A stretch of 64,000 nt of DNA from Desulfobaculum xiamenense (lineage in GTDB: Bacteria > Desulfobacterota > Desulfovibrionia > Desulfovibrionales > Desulfovibrionaceae), in the NCBI RefSeq assembly GCF_011927665.1, contig NZ_JAATJA010000001.1, positions 1,407,019-1,471,018 of the forward strand, read 5' to 3'. This document shows, piece by piece, positions 9,296 to 17,604 of the stretch (position 1 is its first letter; every line of letters begins with the position of its first letter). Below the pieces are notes generated by a model. It did not search any database. It was not told where the DNA came from and worked only from the letters and a program-made list of their open reading frames with translations. The position numbers and the translations under genes were made by a program.

Positions 9296-10045
9296 CTAGC
9301 CCACGCGGGCCACGGCTTCGCGCATGCCGTCCGGGAATTCGTACATGGCGTTGGACCGCAGCGCGGCAAGCCCCCATCCGGGCAGACGGCCCCGGCGCAT
9401 GGCTGGCACGGAGTAGCGCGGATAATACAGCGCATGCTCAGTGCGCGCGAAGATGGGCTTCAGATTGGCAGCGGAGCACTGCCTGCCCCGTTGCGAATGG
9501 ACCAAGAAATCATCCCGCCCCGGAACGCGACACCCGACGAACAGCACGAACGCCGCACGGAACCTGTCGAACACGAAGGAGACCTCGTCCGCGAACCGGC
9601 GTTCCGGCCCGCCCCCGGCGGCATTGAGGACCACCAGCACATCACGCGAAAAGAGATAGGGCTTCTCCTCCTCGACCCGGCACAGAAGTTCGCGGGGCGT
9701 GACATTGTGCAGATAGAGATTCTTGCAGTCCGCCGCACGGTTGAGCGCTGTGTGGTAGACGTCGCTATCGTGCTCGGACGCGATGCACTCGCAGGCCGAA
9801 TGCCGCGCGGCAACCCGATGGGCGGCCGCAGGAGCCTCGTCCCCAATGACGAGAGCATACTCGCATCCATCCAGCACGCAGTCGACGATCCTTTCGAGCT
9901 GCGTATCACGGGAAAGATACGATTCGGCCATACGGCCATATCCAAACAGGCGAGCCAATCCTCCGAACATCGGGCACAATTCTCCATGGGTTTGCATCAC
10001 GAATCGCGAGCGCTTCATTCCATTGAACATATTCGACACAGGCAT
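9296..10045 (-). CDS. Hypothetical protein, unknown
   Basis: Up to 249 residues, no family recognised. It is soluble by composition, with many Cys (seven or more) and a central V-L-V-V-L-N-A-A-G-G-G-P-E-R segment. The first ~16 residues are AT-rich in codon use, and none of the ATGs at 10045, 10030, 10021 or 9997 has a good ribosome site, so the start is uncertain. GC falls sharply at its 5' end compared with neighbours. It is convergent with the MauE/rhodanese pair across a terminator. Confidence 0.6.
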   Translation of the reverse strand: MPVSNMFNGMKRSRFVMQTHGELCPMFGGLARLFGYGRMAESYLSRDTQLERIVDCVLDGCEYALVIGDEAPAAAHRVAARHSACECIASEHDSDVYHTALNRAADCKNLYLHNVTPRELLCRVEEEKPYLFSRDVLVVLNAAGGGPERRFADEVSFVFDRFRAAFVLFVGCRVPGRDDFLVHSQRGRQCSAANLKPIFARTEHALYYPRYSVPAMRRGRLPGWGLAALRSNAMYEFPDGMREAVARVG

Positions 10046-10117
10046 TCAAGCCAAACATCAGCAAATATGTTGAACCCGAGGACTGCACGCAGGGCACTGC
10101 GCGCATCCTGTGGCTCA

Positions 10118-10163
10118 AAACGAAGAAACCCCCCGCTTGCTGTTTTCGTCAGCTCGCGGGGGG
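10118..10163 (-). terminator. Hairpin terminator, minus strand
   Basis: On the minus strand, CCCCCCGCG pairs with GCGGGGGG, with an inner GCTG/CAGC pair, followed by TTTCTTCGTTTT. It ends a short minus-strand transcription unit and does not directly follow any long gene. Confidence 0.7.
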
Positions 10164-10374
10164 GCCTGAAGGATTATCGTCGTTTCCCAAATCCATGTCC
10201 TTGACACCGTTCTGAGGTTCGCTTGAAGGTTGCCAACCAACGAGCCGACCGAAAGATGTCGCTTCGGGCAAGGCGTCAATACGCTTCACGATCGTGTCGT
10301 TCGATGCCCCAAGCGTGGTGAACGTCTGCCATGCATGGTCACGATGCGCTCAAAAATCCTTTTCCATCACCTAT
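10118..10374 (-). ncRNA. Candidate small RNA or small-ORF transcript
   Basis: A compact unit with its own promoter-like element (TTGACA at 10403-10398) and strong terminator, about 250 nt long. It contains no clear protein gene. One frame runs from an ATG at 10367 to a stop at 10149 (73 codons) but is crossed by a TGA after five codons. GC at third positions is clearly below the coding genes around it. It could be an sRNA, a decayed gene, or a small protein with an alternative start. No known RNA family (tmRNA, RNase P, SRP, 6S) was matched by eye. Confidence 0.4.
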
Positions 10375-10403
10375 ACAATGTCCACTTTGCCACGCATTGT
10401 CAA
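10375..10403 (-). promoter_or_regulatory. Candidate sigma70 promoter
   Basis: Perfect -35 TTGACA. Seventeen bases later is CATTGT, overlapping TGTATA three bases on, in a locally AT-rich stretch. It drives the small minus-strand unit ending at 10118. Confidence 0.45.
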
Positions 10404-10458
10404 CAGACTTCGATGCCCGGCCGGAAAGTGCCTTGCCCAGCCCAGTCATTCCGGCTAC

Positions 10459-10950
10459 ATGATCCCCATGCACGCACCCTACGCCTTTCCGCCCGCCATC
10501 ATCGAAAGCCATCCCCTCGTCCGCCGCCTGAGCGGCCAGATCATCTGGTGCATGTTCGAGGAATACGACGCAGCGCCCGAAGACATTCAGGCCTTTCTCG
10601 ATCTCTACGACGCAGAGCGCGCCCGAGCGCTATCGGCCGTTTCGCGCATCGTCGCCCCCACAGCGGACGACAACACAGGCGGCATCATGATCCGCCTGCG
10701 CGACACCGGTCACGTCTGCCCCTTCTGCGAAGCTCTCAACGGACGTTTCCTGCCCGTGGGCCATCCGGAGCTTTTGCACTTTCTCCCGCCTTTCGGCCTT
10801 GGCTGCGCGGCTTACGCCGAGGTGCTCACCCGCGAGCAGGTAGCAGCGCTCCCCGCCGCGCAACGCATCGACACGTCCCTCGTCCCACCCTGCGACCTCA
10901 CCTGCGGCGAATGGATATTCACCCGCACGTGGAGCGCCGGGATACCTTGA
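10459..10950 (+). CDS. Hypothetical protein with CxxC motif
   Basis: 163 residues from the ATG at 10459; the frame is open upstream to 10294, but that part overlaps the antisense transcript and has unlike codon use. No strong ribosome site is visible, so MHAPYAF at 10468 is equally possible. Residues ~85-100 contain HVCPFCEALNGRFLPVG and a later GLGC, which together could bind a metal. This pattern is reminiscent of phage-head or MuF-type minor proteins that carry C-x-x-C, but the match is not good enough for a name. Confidence 0.55.
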   Translation: MIPMHAPYAFPPAIIESHPLVRRLSGQIIWCMFEEYDAAPEDIQAFLDLYDAERARALSAVSRIVAPTADDNTGGIMIRLRDTGHVCPFCEALNGRFLPVGHPELLHFLPPFGLGCAAYAEVLTREQVAALPAAQRIDTSLVPPCDLTCGEWIFTRTWSAGIP

Positions 10951-11129
10951 GCCCACGCGGCTGCACAGTTCACATCCCCACACGGAAACAACTCGACCGA
11001 AATTCCTATTTTCATGTATGATGGGCCTTGCGGCTTTTTTGGCATTCAAGGCCTGTCGCATCCGCCCTGCACGACGCCGCGCGCGACCTAACGGATGCCC
11101 CACTGCATGCATAAGTACACGGGGGCGTT

Positions 11130-12638
11130 ATGTTTCGTGCGTCATTCCGTCATTTTCCGTGCTCCATGTCGATGGCGTTCCACACCGTGGGGATGGTTCT
11201 CGCCGTCTTTCTGCTCTCGCCCCTTTCGACTTCGACCGCACAGGCTGACGCCGCCCCGGCACCATCCGGCCTCGTCTACTGCATTCAGATAGCCGGGCTC
11301 GACAATCCAGACAATGCACGCAGCTTCGAAGCCGCTCTGCGCAGGGAACTCGACGCCCAGACCGCAGGGCTTCTGCGTGTGGACAAGCGAGGCTCCATGC
11401 ACCTGTTCCGCATCGGCAACTTCGCGGACAGGGCCTCGGCCAAGGCCATGCGAGACACACTGGCCGCACGCCATCCCGACGCATACGTCCTACGCATCCG
11501 AGGCACGGTTCCGCCACAAACGGCACCGAACGCGCGCATCGACGAAGTCGCAGCACCCGGCTCCGGCGTCATCGCGGCACCTTCCCATGCCGAAGAAGCG
11601 CCACCTGCCGTAGCGACCGCCGCACAGGACGATCCGCCACCGACCGACGTGGCGACATCCACCGCGACAGCAAATGAAACACAAGCTGCTGACGTCACAC
11701 AGACGCTTTCCGATGCCAATGCATCGTCCACCGCACCACCAGCCAAGCAAGCGGCCGTACTCCACGCCTTCCCCATTCCAGCGCTCGCTGAGGTGACCTC
11801 GCCCCCCGGCCGGGCGACCTCGCAATACAAAAACATCGGCATCGCCGCCGTTCTCGTCGCCATAGCCATCGTCGTGACACTCCGTAGACGCATGCGCTCG
11901 CGTCGGGTGCCCCCACAGCCACAGCCCCAGCCGCAGGACTCGGAGCCTCTGGCACAAACGGACAACGCCGACGCCCCATCGGGCTTGCCTCGACTACCTC
12001 CCGATCTCGAACGGCGTCTGCGCGCGCACGAACGCGAGCTCTCCATGGTCGAAGCCAACCTGCTCGCGGCGAACCGCAGCGCCGCCACCATCTACGTGAC
12101 CAGCTGCTTCCGTGGCGAGGGCAAGACGACCACGGCCATTCACACTGCCTGGGGCCTCGCCAGCGAGGGCGGCAACCGCGTTCTGCTGGTTGACTGGAAC
12201 ACCGGTGCGCCCATCCTGCACACCATGTTCAGCATCGACGAGGCTCCCGGCCTGCTCCAGTTCCTGAGCGATCGACAAAGCCTGCATGAATGCCTTCGCG
12301 AAACAGCCTATCCGGGCCTGTGGCTCATGCCCTACGGCACGCAGGCGTGCGAACGCTGCGAAACGTTTCGACGCGACGTCATTTCGCAGCACATCGCCAC
12401 TATGCGCGAGAGCTTCGACTACGTCGTCTTCGACGGCCACTCGCTGATCGGCACGTCCACCGCCATCCTCGCGGACCGCTTCGACGGCGTGCTGCTCGCC
12501 GTGGAGGCGGAACGGACCAAGTGGGAAGTCGTCCAAGATTCCTCCGAAAAAATCCGCAATATGGGCGGCAGCATCATCGGCATGGTCCTGAACCAGCGCA
12601 GATTCTACATCCCCAAAATCCTGTACGGAAAGATATGA
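11130..12638 (+). CDS. SPOR-like domain fused to tyrosine-kinase-type ATPase (EPS)
   Basis: 502 residues. A signal or anchor segment (~1-40) precedes a SPOR-like module (VYCIQIAG ... MHLFRIGNFA ... AYVLRI, ~50-125). A Pro/Ala-rich linker follows, then a helix (~232-250) and a CpsD/BY-kinase ATPase domain (~290-500). The Walker A is RGEGKTTT (~328-335). Walker A' is unusual (LLVDWNTG, Asp-Trp-Asn instead of Asp-x-Asp), and Walker B is VVFDG. The C-terminus has only two Tyr, not a Tyr cluster. It probably drives the export and copolymerase complex of the exopolysaccharide system. It overlaps the next gene by four bases. Confidence 0.82.
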   Translation: MFRASFRHFPCSMSMAFHTVGMVLAVFLLSPLSTSTAQADAAPAPSGLVYCIQIAGLDNPDNARSFEAALRRELDAQTAGLLRVDKRGSMHLFRIGNFADRASAKAMRDTLAARHPDAYVLRIRGTVPPQTAPNARIDEVAAPGSGVIAAPSHAEEAPPAVATAAQDDPPPTDVATSTATANETQAADVTQTLSDANASSTAPPAKQAAVLHAFPIPALAEVTSPPGRATSQYKNIGIAAVLVAIAIVVTLRRRMRSRRVPPQPQPQPQDSEPLAQTDNADAPSGLPRLPPDLERRLRAHERELSMVEANLLAANRSAATIYVTSCFRGEGKTTTAIHTAWGLASEGGNRVLLVDWNTGAPILHTMFSIDEAPGLLQFLSDRQSLHECLRETAYPGLWLMPYGTQACERCETFRRDVISQHIATMRESFDYVVFDGHSLIGTSTAILADRFDGVLLAVEAERTKWEVVQDSSEKIRNMGGSIIGMVLNQRRFYIPKILYGKI

Positions 12639-13675
12639 TGCGCACGTCACTACTCATTTTCCTTGCCCTCACGCTTGTCACGGTCGGATGCACGCGTGGC
12701 GACCTGCCCATCGCACCGGACGAGGAGCGCACCATGTCGGCCACGACCTTCGCCGCGGACGCCAAGGACTATCCCTCCGCGCTCGGACTGTTTCCGGACT
12801 ACCGCCTCGTGCCCGGTGACGTGCTGGACGTGCTGTTCCAAATCCGCACATGGCAAAGCAAGGAAGAGTTCCGCCTCGCCGTGGACGACACGGTAACCGT
12901 AAAGTTCGTCCATGCGCCGGAGCTCAACGAGACGCAGAACATCCAGCCCGACGGACGCATCTCACTGCCCTACCTCGGCGAGGTGCGCATCGCGGGGATG
13001 TCCGTCGGCGAGGTCACCTCGATGCTTCGGGAGCGCTACGCATCCATCCTGCGCGCCCCGGAAATCTACGTGGTGGTTCCGGAATACCGCTCACGCATCA
13101 AGGAACTGAAGAACGACCTGCACACCGCCTCGCGCGGCCTCTCCCGGCTGGTCACCGTCCGCCCGGACGGCTTCTGCACCTTCCCCCTGGCTGGCGACAT
13201 ATTCGTTGCCGGGCGCACCATTCCACAGATCAACGAAGAACTGGACGCCATCTACGAGGACTACCTGCCCGGCCTACACGTGGACCTATTCCTCGAACGC
13301 CACTCCGGTGCCATGGTCTACGTGATGGGACAGGTGCGCACGGGCGGGGCATTCAGCATCGCCAAGCCAGTGACGCTGACGCAGGCGCTGGCGCTGGCCG
13401 GAGGGCACAACAACGAGGCGGACCTGACGAGCGTCCTCGTCTTCCGACGGCAGGGCCAGCAATTCGGCGCGCGGCGGCTCGATCTGGAGAAGACACTCGG
13501 CCTCGACGAGGACGGCACACTCTTCTACCTCCAGCCCGACGACATCGTGTACATCCCCCGGCGCGGCAGGGCGCAGTGGGCGGAGGTCATGCGCGAGGTC
13601 TCGGAAATCATCTTCTTCCGCGGCTGGAGCTCGGGACTCGACGGCCCCCTCTTCGTCAACCCGATCATCAAGTAG
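12635..13675 (+). CDS. Polysaccharide export outer-membrane lipoprotein (Wza-like)
   Basis: 346 residues. A lipoprotein-type signal ends at Cys (TVTVGC or similar; VTVGCTRG, the -3 residue is Thr). A Poly_export/PES domain (YRLVPGDVLDVLF ... ISLPYLGEVRIAGMSVGEV) and SLBB-type repeats (VYVMGQVRTGGAFSI ... ALALAGG) follow. The protein forms the outer-membrane exit for capsule or exopolysaccharide in Wza systems. The start ATG overlaps the previous stop (ATGATG), with GGAAAG upstream; the second ATG at 12638 is an alternative. Confidence 0.92.
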   Translation: MMRTSLLIFLALTLVTVGCTRGDLPIAPDEERTMSATTFAADAKDYPSALGLFPDYRLVPGDVLDVLFQIRTWQSKEEFRLAVDDTVTVKFVHAPELNETQNIQPDGRISLPYLGEVRIAGMSVGEVTSMLRERYASILRAPEIYVVVPEYRSRIKELKNDLHTASRGLSRLVTVRPDGFCTFPLAGDIFVAGRTIPQINEELDAIYEDYLPGLHVDLFLERHSGAMVYVMGQVRTGGAFSIAKPVTLTQALALAGGHNNEADLTSVLVFRRQGQQFGARRLDLEKTLGLDEDGTLFYLQPDDIVYIPRRGRAQWAEVMREVSEIIFFRGWSSGLDGPLFVNPIIK

Positions 13676-13685
13676 GGCACAGGGC

Positions 13686-15077
13686 ATGACGCGACAGACA
13701 GCCATCAAAACCGAAGACTACATTCGCGAGGTAGTCACCATCTTCTTCGCCCAGAAGAGGATCATCCAGCGGACGTTTCTGATCATCGCGGTCTTTGCCG
13801 TGGCCGTGGCGCTGTTCTGGCCGCCGACCTACGCCGTGCGCGGCGAAATACTCATCAAGGGCAAAAAGCTGGAGAAAAGCCCGGAAACGCTCGAAAACAC
13901 CCAGATACGCATGTTCGAGCTGACGCGGCAGGATCTCGCATCCGAAATCGAGATCGTCGAGTCCAACGACGTCATCGAAAACACCATCCGCCTGCTACGG
14001 GAAAAGCAGCTCCTGTACACAGATGTGGACCTCACAGCGGACACCATGCCCGCTCTGGTCAAGAACATCCGCTCGCGCCTCGAAGCGTCCATCAAGCAGG
14101 ACTCGCACATCATCGAGACGACATTCACCTCCCGCGATCCGAACGAGGCCCACGTGGTACTCCGGCACCTGCTCATCGAATATGTGAACTGGCGCAACAG
14201 CGTATTCAACCCCGGACAGGCCGTCACCTTCTACGAAACGCAGGTGGAGCGCTTCTCGCAGGCCCTACGTAAAAACGAAGACGCGCTCATCGCCCTTGCT
14301 GAACAGTACATGTCCCCCGATCCCGCCAAGGAGATCGACAACAACCTCGCCATCAAGAAGGATTTGGAGCAGAGCCTCGACCGCGAACGCACGGAATGGA
14401 CCAAGAAGGAACTCTACGTGGACTTTCTGGAGGATGCCCTCGACTCGCCGGACATGCGCCTGTTCTCCTCCATCGACAACCAGTCCATCACCCTGCTCGG
14501 CGAGAAGCTCCAAAGCCTCGTCATCGAGCGCGGCAACATCCTGCGCGTCTACCACGAATCGAGCGACAGGGTCCGCGGCGTGGACGAACAGATCGCCAAG
14601 ACCTACGAGACGCTGCGCTCCGAGGTGGCCGCCTACGCGGAAACCATGCGCAACGAGGCGGACATCCTCGGCGACACCATCGCCGCCATGGAAACCCGCC
14701 TGCGCGATCTTTCGGCCCGCAACGTGGAACTGCACACCTACCTCGTGGAGTCGCAGCGCATCCATCGCGAGATAGACCTCATCCGCCACTCCTACGAGAC
14801 CTTCTCCAAACGCCTTGAGGAAGCGCGCATACAGACCTCGTCCGACGCCAACGCCCTGTTCTCCATCAGCATCATCAGCTGGCCGTTCGTCTCGTGGGAG
14901 CCGGTGTTTCCGCAGCCGCGCCTCATCATCCCGCTGGGGCTGTTCGTGGCCATGCTGACGGGGCTGAGCCTCGGCTTCCTCCGCGAGTACTTCGACCACA
15001 CCTTCAAGAAACCCGAGGACGGTCCGAAGTTCGCGGGCCTGACCACGCTCTTCACCATTCCCCGCTGGAAGGGCTGA
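13686..15077 (+). CDS. GumC/Wzz-like polysaccharide chain-length regulator
   Basis: 463 residues, an inner-membrane polysaccharide co-polymerase. The Wzz N-terminal domain includes a helix at ~25-45, a long periplasmic coiled-coil region (~150-390) and a C-terminal helix (~418-438) after the PQPRLIIPLG segment. No ATPase domain is attached, so kinase or ATPase activity would come from the first gene of the operon. It lies ten bases after the export lipoprotein gene, with an AGGGCA ribosome site. Confidence 0.9.
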   Translation: MTRQTAIKTEDYIREVVTIFFAQKRIIQRTFLIIAVFAVAVALFWPPTYAVRGEILIKGKKLEKSPETLENTQIRMFELTRQDLASEIEIVESNDVIENTIRLLREKQLLYTDVDLTADTMPALVKNIRSRLEASIKQDSHIIETTFTSRDPNEAHVVLRHLLIEYVNWRNSVFNPGQAVTFYETQVERFSQALRKNEDALIALAEQYMSPDPAKEIDNNLAIKKDLEQSLDRERTEWTKKELYVDFLEDALDSPDMRLFSSIDNQSITLLGEKLQSLVIERGNILRVYHESSDRVRGVDEQIAKTYETLRSEVAAYAETMRNEADILGDTIAAMETRLRDLSARNVELHTYLVESQRIHREIDLIRHSYETFSKRLEEARIQTSSDANALFSISIISWPFVSWEPVFPQPRLIIPLGLFVAMLTGLSLGFLREYFDHTFKKPEDGPKFAGLTTLFTIPRWKG

Positions 15078-15094
15078 CCTTCGGAGAAGCACCC

Positions 15095-16186
15095 ATGAGC
15101 TGGATCGAAGACACAACGCCAACATGCGACGAATCGCAGGTCACCTGCCCGAAGTACGGCATCTTCCAGGGCGGATACTTCGGCTACACCCCGTGGTCCT
15201 TCGTGACCATCACCCTGTTCAACGCCGTGGTGTCCTTCGCGCTCATCATCATCGGCCTGCCGCTGTTCCTGATCCTCGGCGCGGCGGTGAAGCTGCGCGA
15301 CGGCGGCCCCGTGCTCTACAAGGGCGTCCGTCTCGGCCTGTCCAAGAACCCGTTCTACATGTACAAATTCCGCACACTGCCCGTGGGCTCGCAAAAGCGC
15401 ATCGGCGGCGAAGTGCTCTCGCACAAGCACATGACCCTGCCCCCCTTCTCGCGCTTCCTGCGCGACACGCGGCTCGACGAGCTGCCCCAGCTCTTCAACA
15501 TCCTGCGCGGCGACATGGACTTCATCGGCCCGCGCCCCATACGCCCAGAGGTCTACGAGCAGCAGGCCCGCGACATCCGCGACTTCGACATGCGCTTCGC
15601 CGTGCGTCCGGGCCTCATCGGCTACGCGCAGCTCTTCACCCCGCATTCAACGCCCAAGCGCCTGCGCGCGCACATCGACAACAAGTTCGTTCTGCGCAGA
15701 CGCAGCCGCATCTGGGACATCTTCGTCATCCTCTACACCATTTCGGTGGTCGCGCGGGACGTGGCGCTCAAGGGCGGGCGGCTCGTCTGGCGCGAGGTGT
15801 TCGCCCGCCGCCTGCTGCGCCTGTACCGCGAATCGCGCGCGCTCGAACGCGCACACCCAAGCGCGGCACGGGTGCGGGTGGTCGCGAATCCGCATGTGCA
15901 TGGACCGGGCTTCACAGGCGAACTCCGCGACATTAACGAGGTCTGCTTCCGCATGCATTCCAGCGACGAACTCGACGGCGACGGTCCCTTCGTCTTCCGC
16001 ATCGAGCGCCACATCCAGCGCGGACGCAGGAAGCGCTACAAGCGCGCCCTCGTAACCGGGACGGTCCAGTCGCGCCCAGCCCCGACAGGCGGCGCAAGGC
16101 ATGCCTACGTCATCCGCTACGAGGCCGCGACGCCCCTCAACGCCTACCTGCTCGACCAGTACTTTCTGGGCAAGAGCATGGTCTGA
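15095..16186 (+). CDS. Undecaprenyl-phosphate sugar transferase with C-terminal PilZ-like extension
   Basis: 363 residues from the ATG at 15095 (CGGAGAAG upstream). A membrane helix (~30-58) precedes a bacterial sugar transferase domain with G-P-V-L-Y-K-G-V-R, YKFRTL, RDTRLDELPQLFNIL and DFIGPRPIR motifs. It probably initiates repeat-unit assembly by loading a sugar-1-phosphate on undecaprenyl phosphate. The C-terminal ~100 residues (after ~255) are not part of the family. RVRVV ... GELRDINEVCFRM ... ALVTGTV resembles a PilZ fold, though the R-x-x-x-R and D-x-S-x-x-G signatures are imperfect. Confidence 0.85.
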   Translation: MSWIEDTTPTCDESQVTCPKYGIFQGGYFGYTPWSFVTITLFNAVVSFALIIIGLPLFLILGAAVKLRDGGPVLYKGVRLGLSKNPFYMYKFRTLPVGSQKRIGGEVLSHKHMTLPPFSRFLRDTRLDELPQLFNILRGDMDFIGPRPIRPEVYEQQARDIRDFDMRFAVRPGLIGYAQLFTPHSTPKRLRAHIDNKFVLRRRSRIWDIFVILYTISVVARDVALKGGRLVWREVFARRLLRLYRESRALERAHPSAARVRVVANPHVHGPGFTGELRDINEVCFRMHSSDELDGDGPFVFRIERHIQRGRRKRYKRALVTGTVQSRPAPTGGARHAYVIRYEAATPLNAYLLDQYFLGKSMV

Positions 16187-16206
16187 TCATCGGCAGGAAC
16201 ACCGCC

Positions 16207-17604
16207 ATGACGCGAGCACAGCCCACGCCGATCAATCCGGTCTTCGCCATTACGGCGGGGGGCGTCGTCGCGGCGACCATAGCAGCGCTCGCCTCCCCGA
16301 CCCCGGCGCTGGCCCTGCTGCCGGGGCTGGCCGTGCTCATGCTCCTCGCACTGGCGAAGCGCCCGCACTGGGGCTATTACGCCATCATCTGGCTCATCCC
16401 CTTCGGTGCCTATCGCGAGCTTCCGGGACCGCTCGGATTCGTAAAAATCCACTGGCTGCTGGCATTCTGCCTCATCGCCTTCGTCATCCTACGGGCACTG
16501 GCGCAGCGCCGTCTTCCGGATGCGACGCACGCGCGACTGTGGGGCCCATTCACCCTGCTCATGGTCATAAGCGCCATTTCGGCGGCGCTCTCGCCCTACC
16601 CGCACCTCTCGTGGCGCAACGTGGCGCTATTCGTCGTGGCAGCCATGTACATGGGACTGACCATGGTCCACGTGGACCGGACGGGATACGTGCGCGTCCT
16701 ACCGCAGGTGCTCCTGTGGAGCGTCACGGTCGGCTCCTGCCTTGCGGCGCTGGGCTTCTTCTTCGACATCCCGCTCTTCGCGGAGAAGGTGGGCGGAGAC
16801 TTCAAGCGCGGGCTGGGCACCGCTCCGGACCCCAATAACATGGCGCTCATGATCATTTTCACCATGCCCTTTCTGGCGCACTGGTTCTTCACCACGCGCA
16901 GGAAGCTCGTGCGTGTGCTGGTGCCTGGCCTCATGGGCGTGAACGCCCTTGGCATGGTGACCACCTATTCCCGAGGTGGGGCGCTCCTCATGGCGCTGAC
17001 CATCGTCGCCATCGCCATACAGCACCGCGAGAACTTCGCGCCCCGCCATGTGGGGCTGGCGCTGGCGGGGCTCGCCATCGCCACAGCAACAACGCTGACC
17101 ATTGTTCCGGCCTCGTACTGGGAACGCCAACAGTCCCTCGTGACCGCGGAGGACCTGTCCATCAAGCGCCGCGCGTCGTACCTCATCGTCGCGTGGGACG
17201 CCTTTCGCCAGCGCCCCCTCACCGGTTGGGGGCCGGGCACCTTCCGCCAACTCTACGCAGAATCGCCACAGGCGCAGCAATACGTCCGCCCCGGCAGGTC
17301 GAAGCTCCGCCCGGCCCACAACACCTATGTGGAGATGCTCGTGGGGACGGGACTCATCGGCATGGCCGTCTACCTGCACATCCTCGCCCGCACCATGCTC
17401 GACCTGCGACGCGCCAGACGCCTCTTCGCCGCATCGGGCGACACGCAAGCCGCCAGAATCACCAGCACCTACATCGTGTCCTTCGGCGCACTGCTGCTCT
17501 TCCTGCTCATGTTCAGCGACGAATACCACAAATATCTGCTGCTCGCGCTGGCCCTCTCGCAGGTGGCGAAACGCTTCGCACAGGAAAGGGAGGAATCGCC
17601 ATGA
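16207..17604 (+). CDS. O-antigen ligase/polymerase family protein (Wzy-like)
   Basis: 465 residues with about eleven hydrophobic segments and a large periplasmic loop near ~290-370 containing the GWGPGTF and NTYVEMLVGTGLIG signatures of the Wzy_C/WaaL family. In a Wza/Wzx cluster with no lipid A core genes, the likely role is polymerisation of the lipid-linked repeat unit. It sits 20 bases after the sugar transferase and overlaps the next gene by four bases (ATGA). Confidence 0.88.
   Translation: MTRAQPTPINPVFAITAGGVVAATIAALASPTPALALLPGLAVLMLLALAKRPHWGYYAIIWLIPFGAYRELPGPLGFVKIHWLLAFCLIAFVILRALAQRRLPDATHARLWGPFTLLMVISAISAALSPYPHLSWRNVALFVVAAMYMGLTMVHVDRTGYVRVLPQVLLWSVTVGSCLAALGFFFDIPLFAEKVGGDFKRGLGTAPDPNNMALMIIFTMPFLAHWFFTTRRKLVRVLVPGLMGVNALGMVTTYSRGGALLMALTIVAIAIQHRENFAPRHVGLALAGLAIATATTLTIVPASYWERQQSLVTAEDLSIKRRASYLIVAWDAFRQRPLTGWGPGTFRQLYAESPQAQQYVRPGRSKLRPAHNTYVEMLVGTGLIGMAVYLHILARTMLDLRRARRLFAASGDTQAARITSTYIVSFGALLLFLLMFSDEYHKYLLLALALSQVAKRFAQEREESP

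Noticed and set aside
10350-10352. A second selenocysteine TGA in the small minus-strand frame
   Set aside because: No SECIS-like hairpin with a GGTCT-type loop follows it and the peptide has no redox motif.
17193-17600. Upstream extension of the GT2-GT4 gene
   Set aside because: This frame overlaps the Wzy-like gene, is not family-like, and the ATG at 17601 forms an ATGA overlap with the upstream stop.
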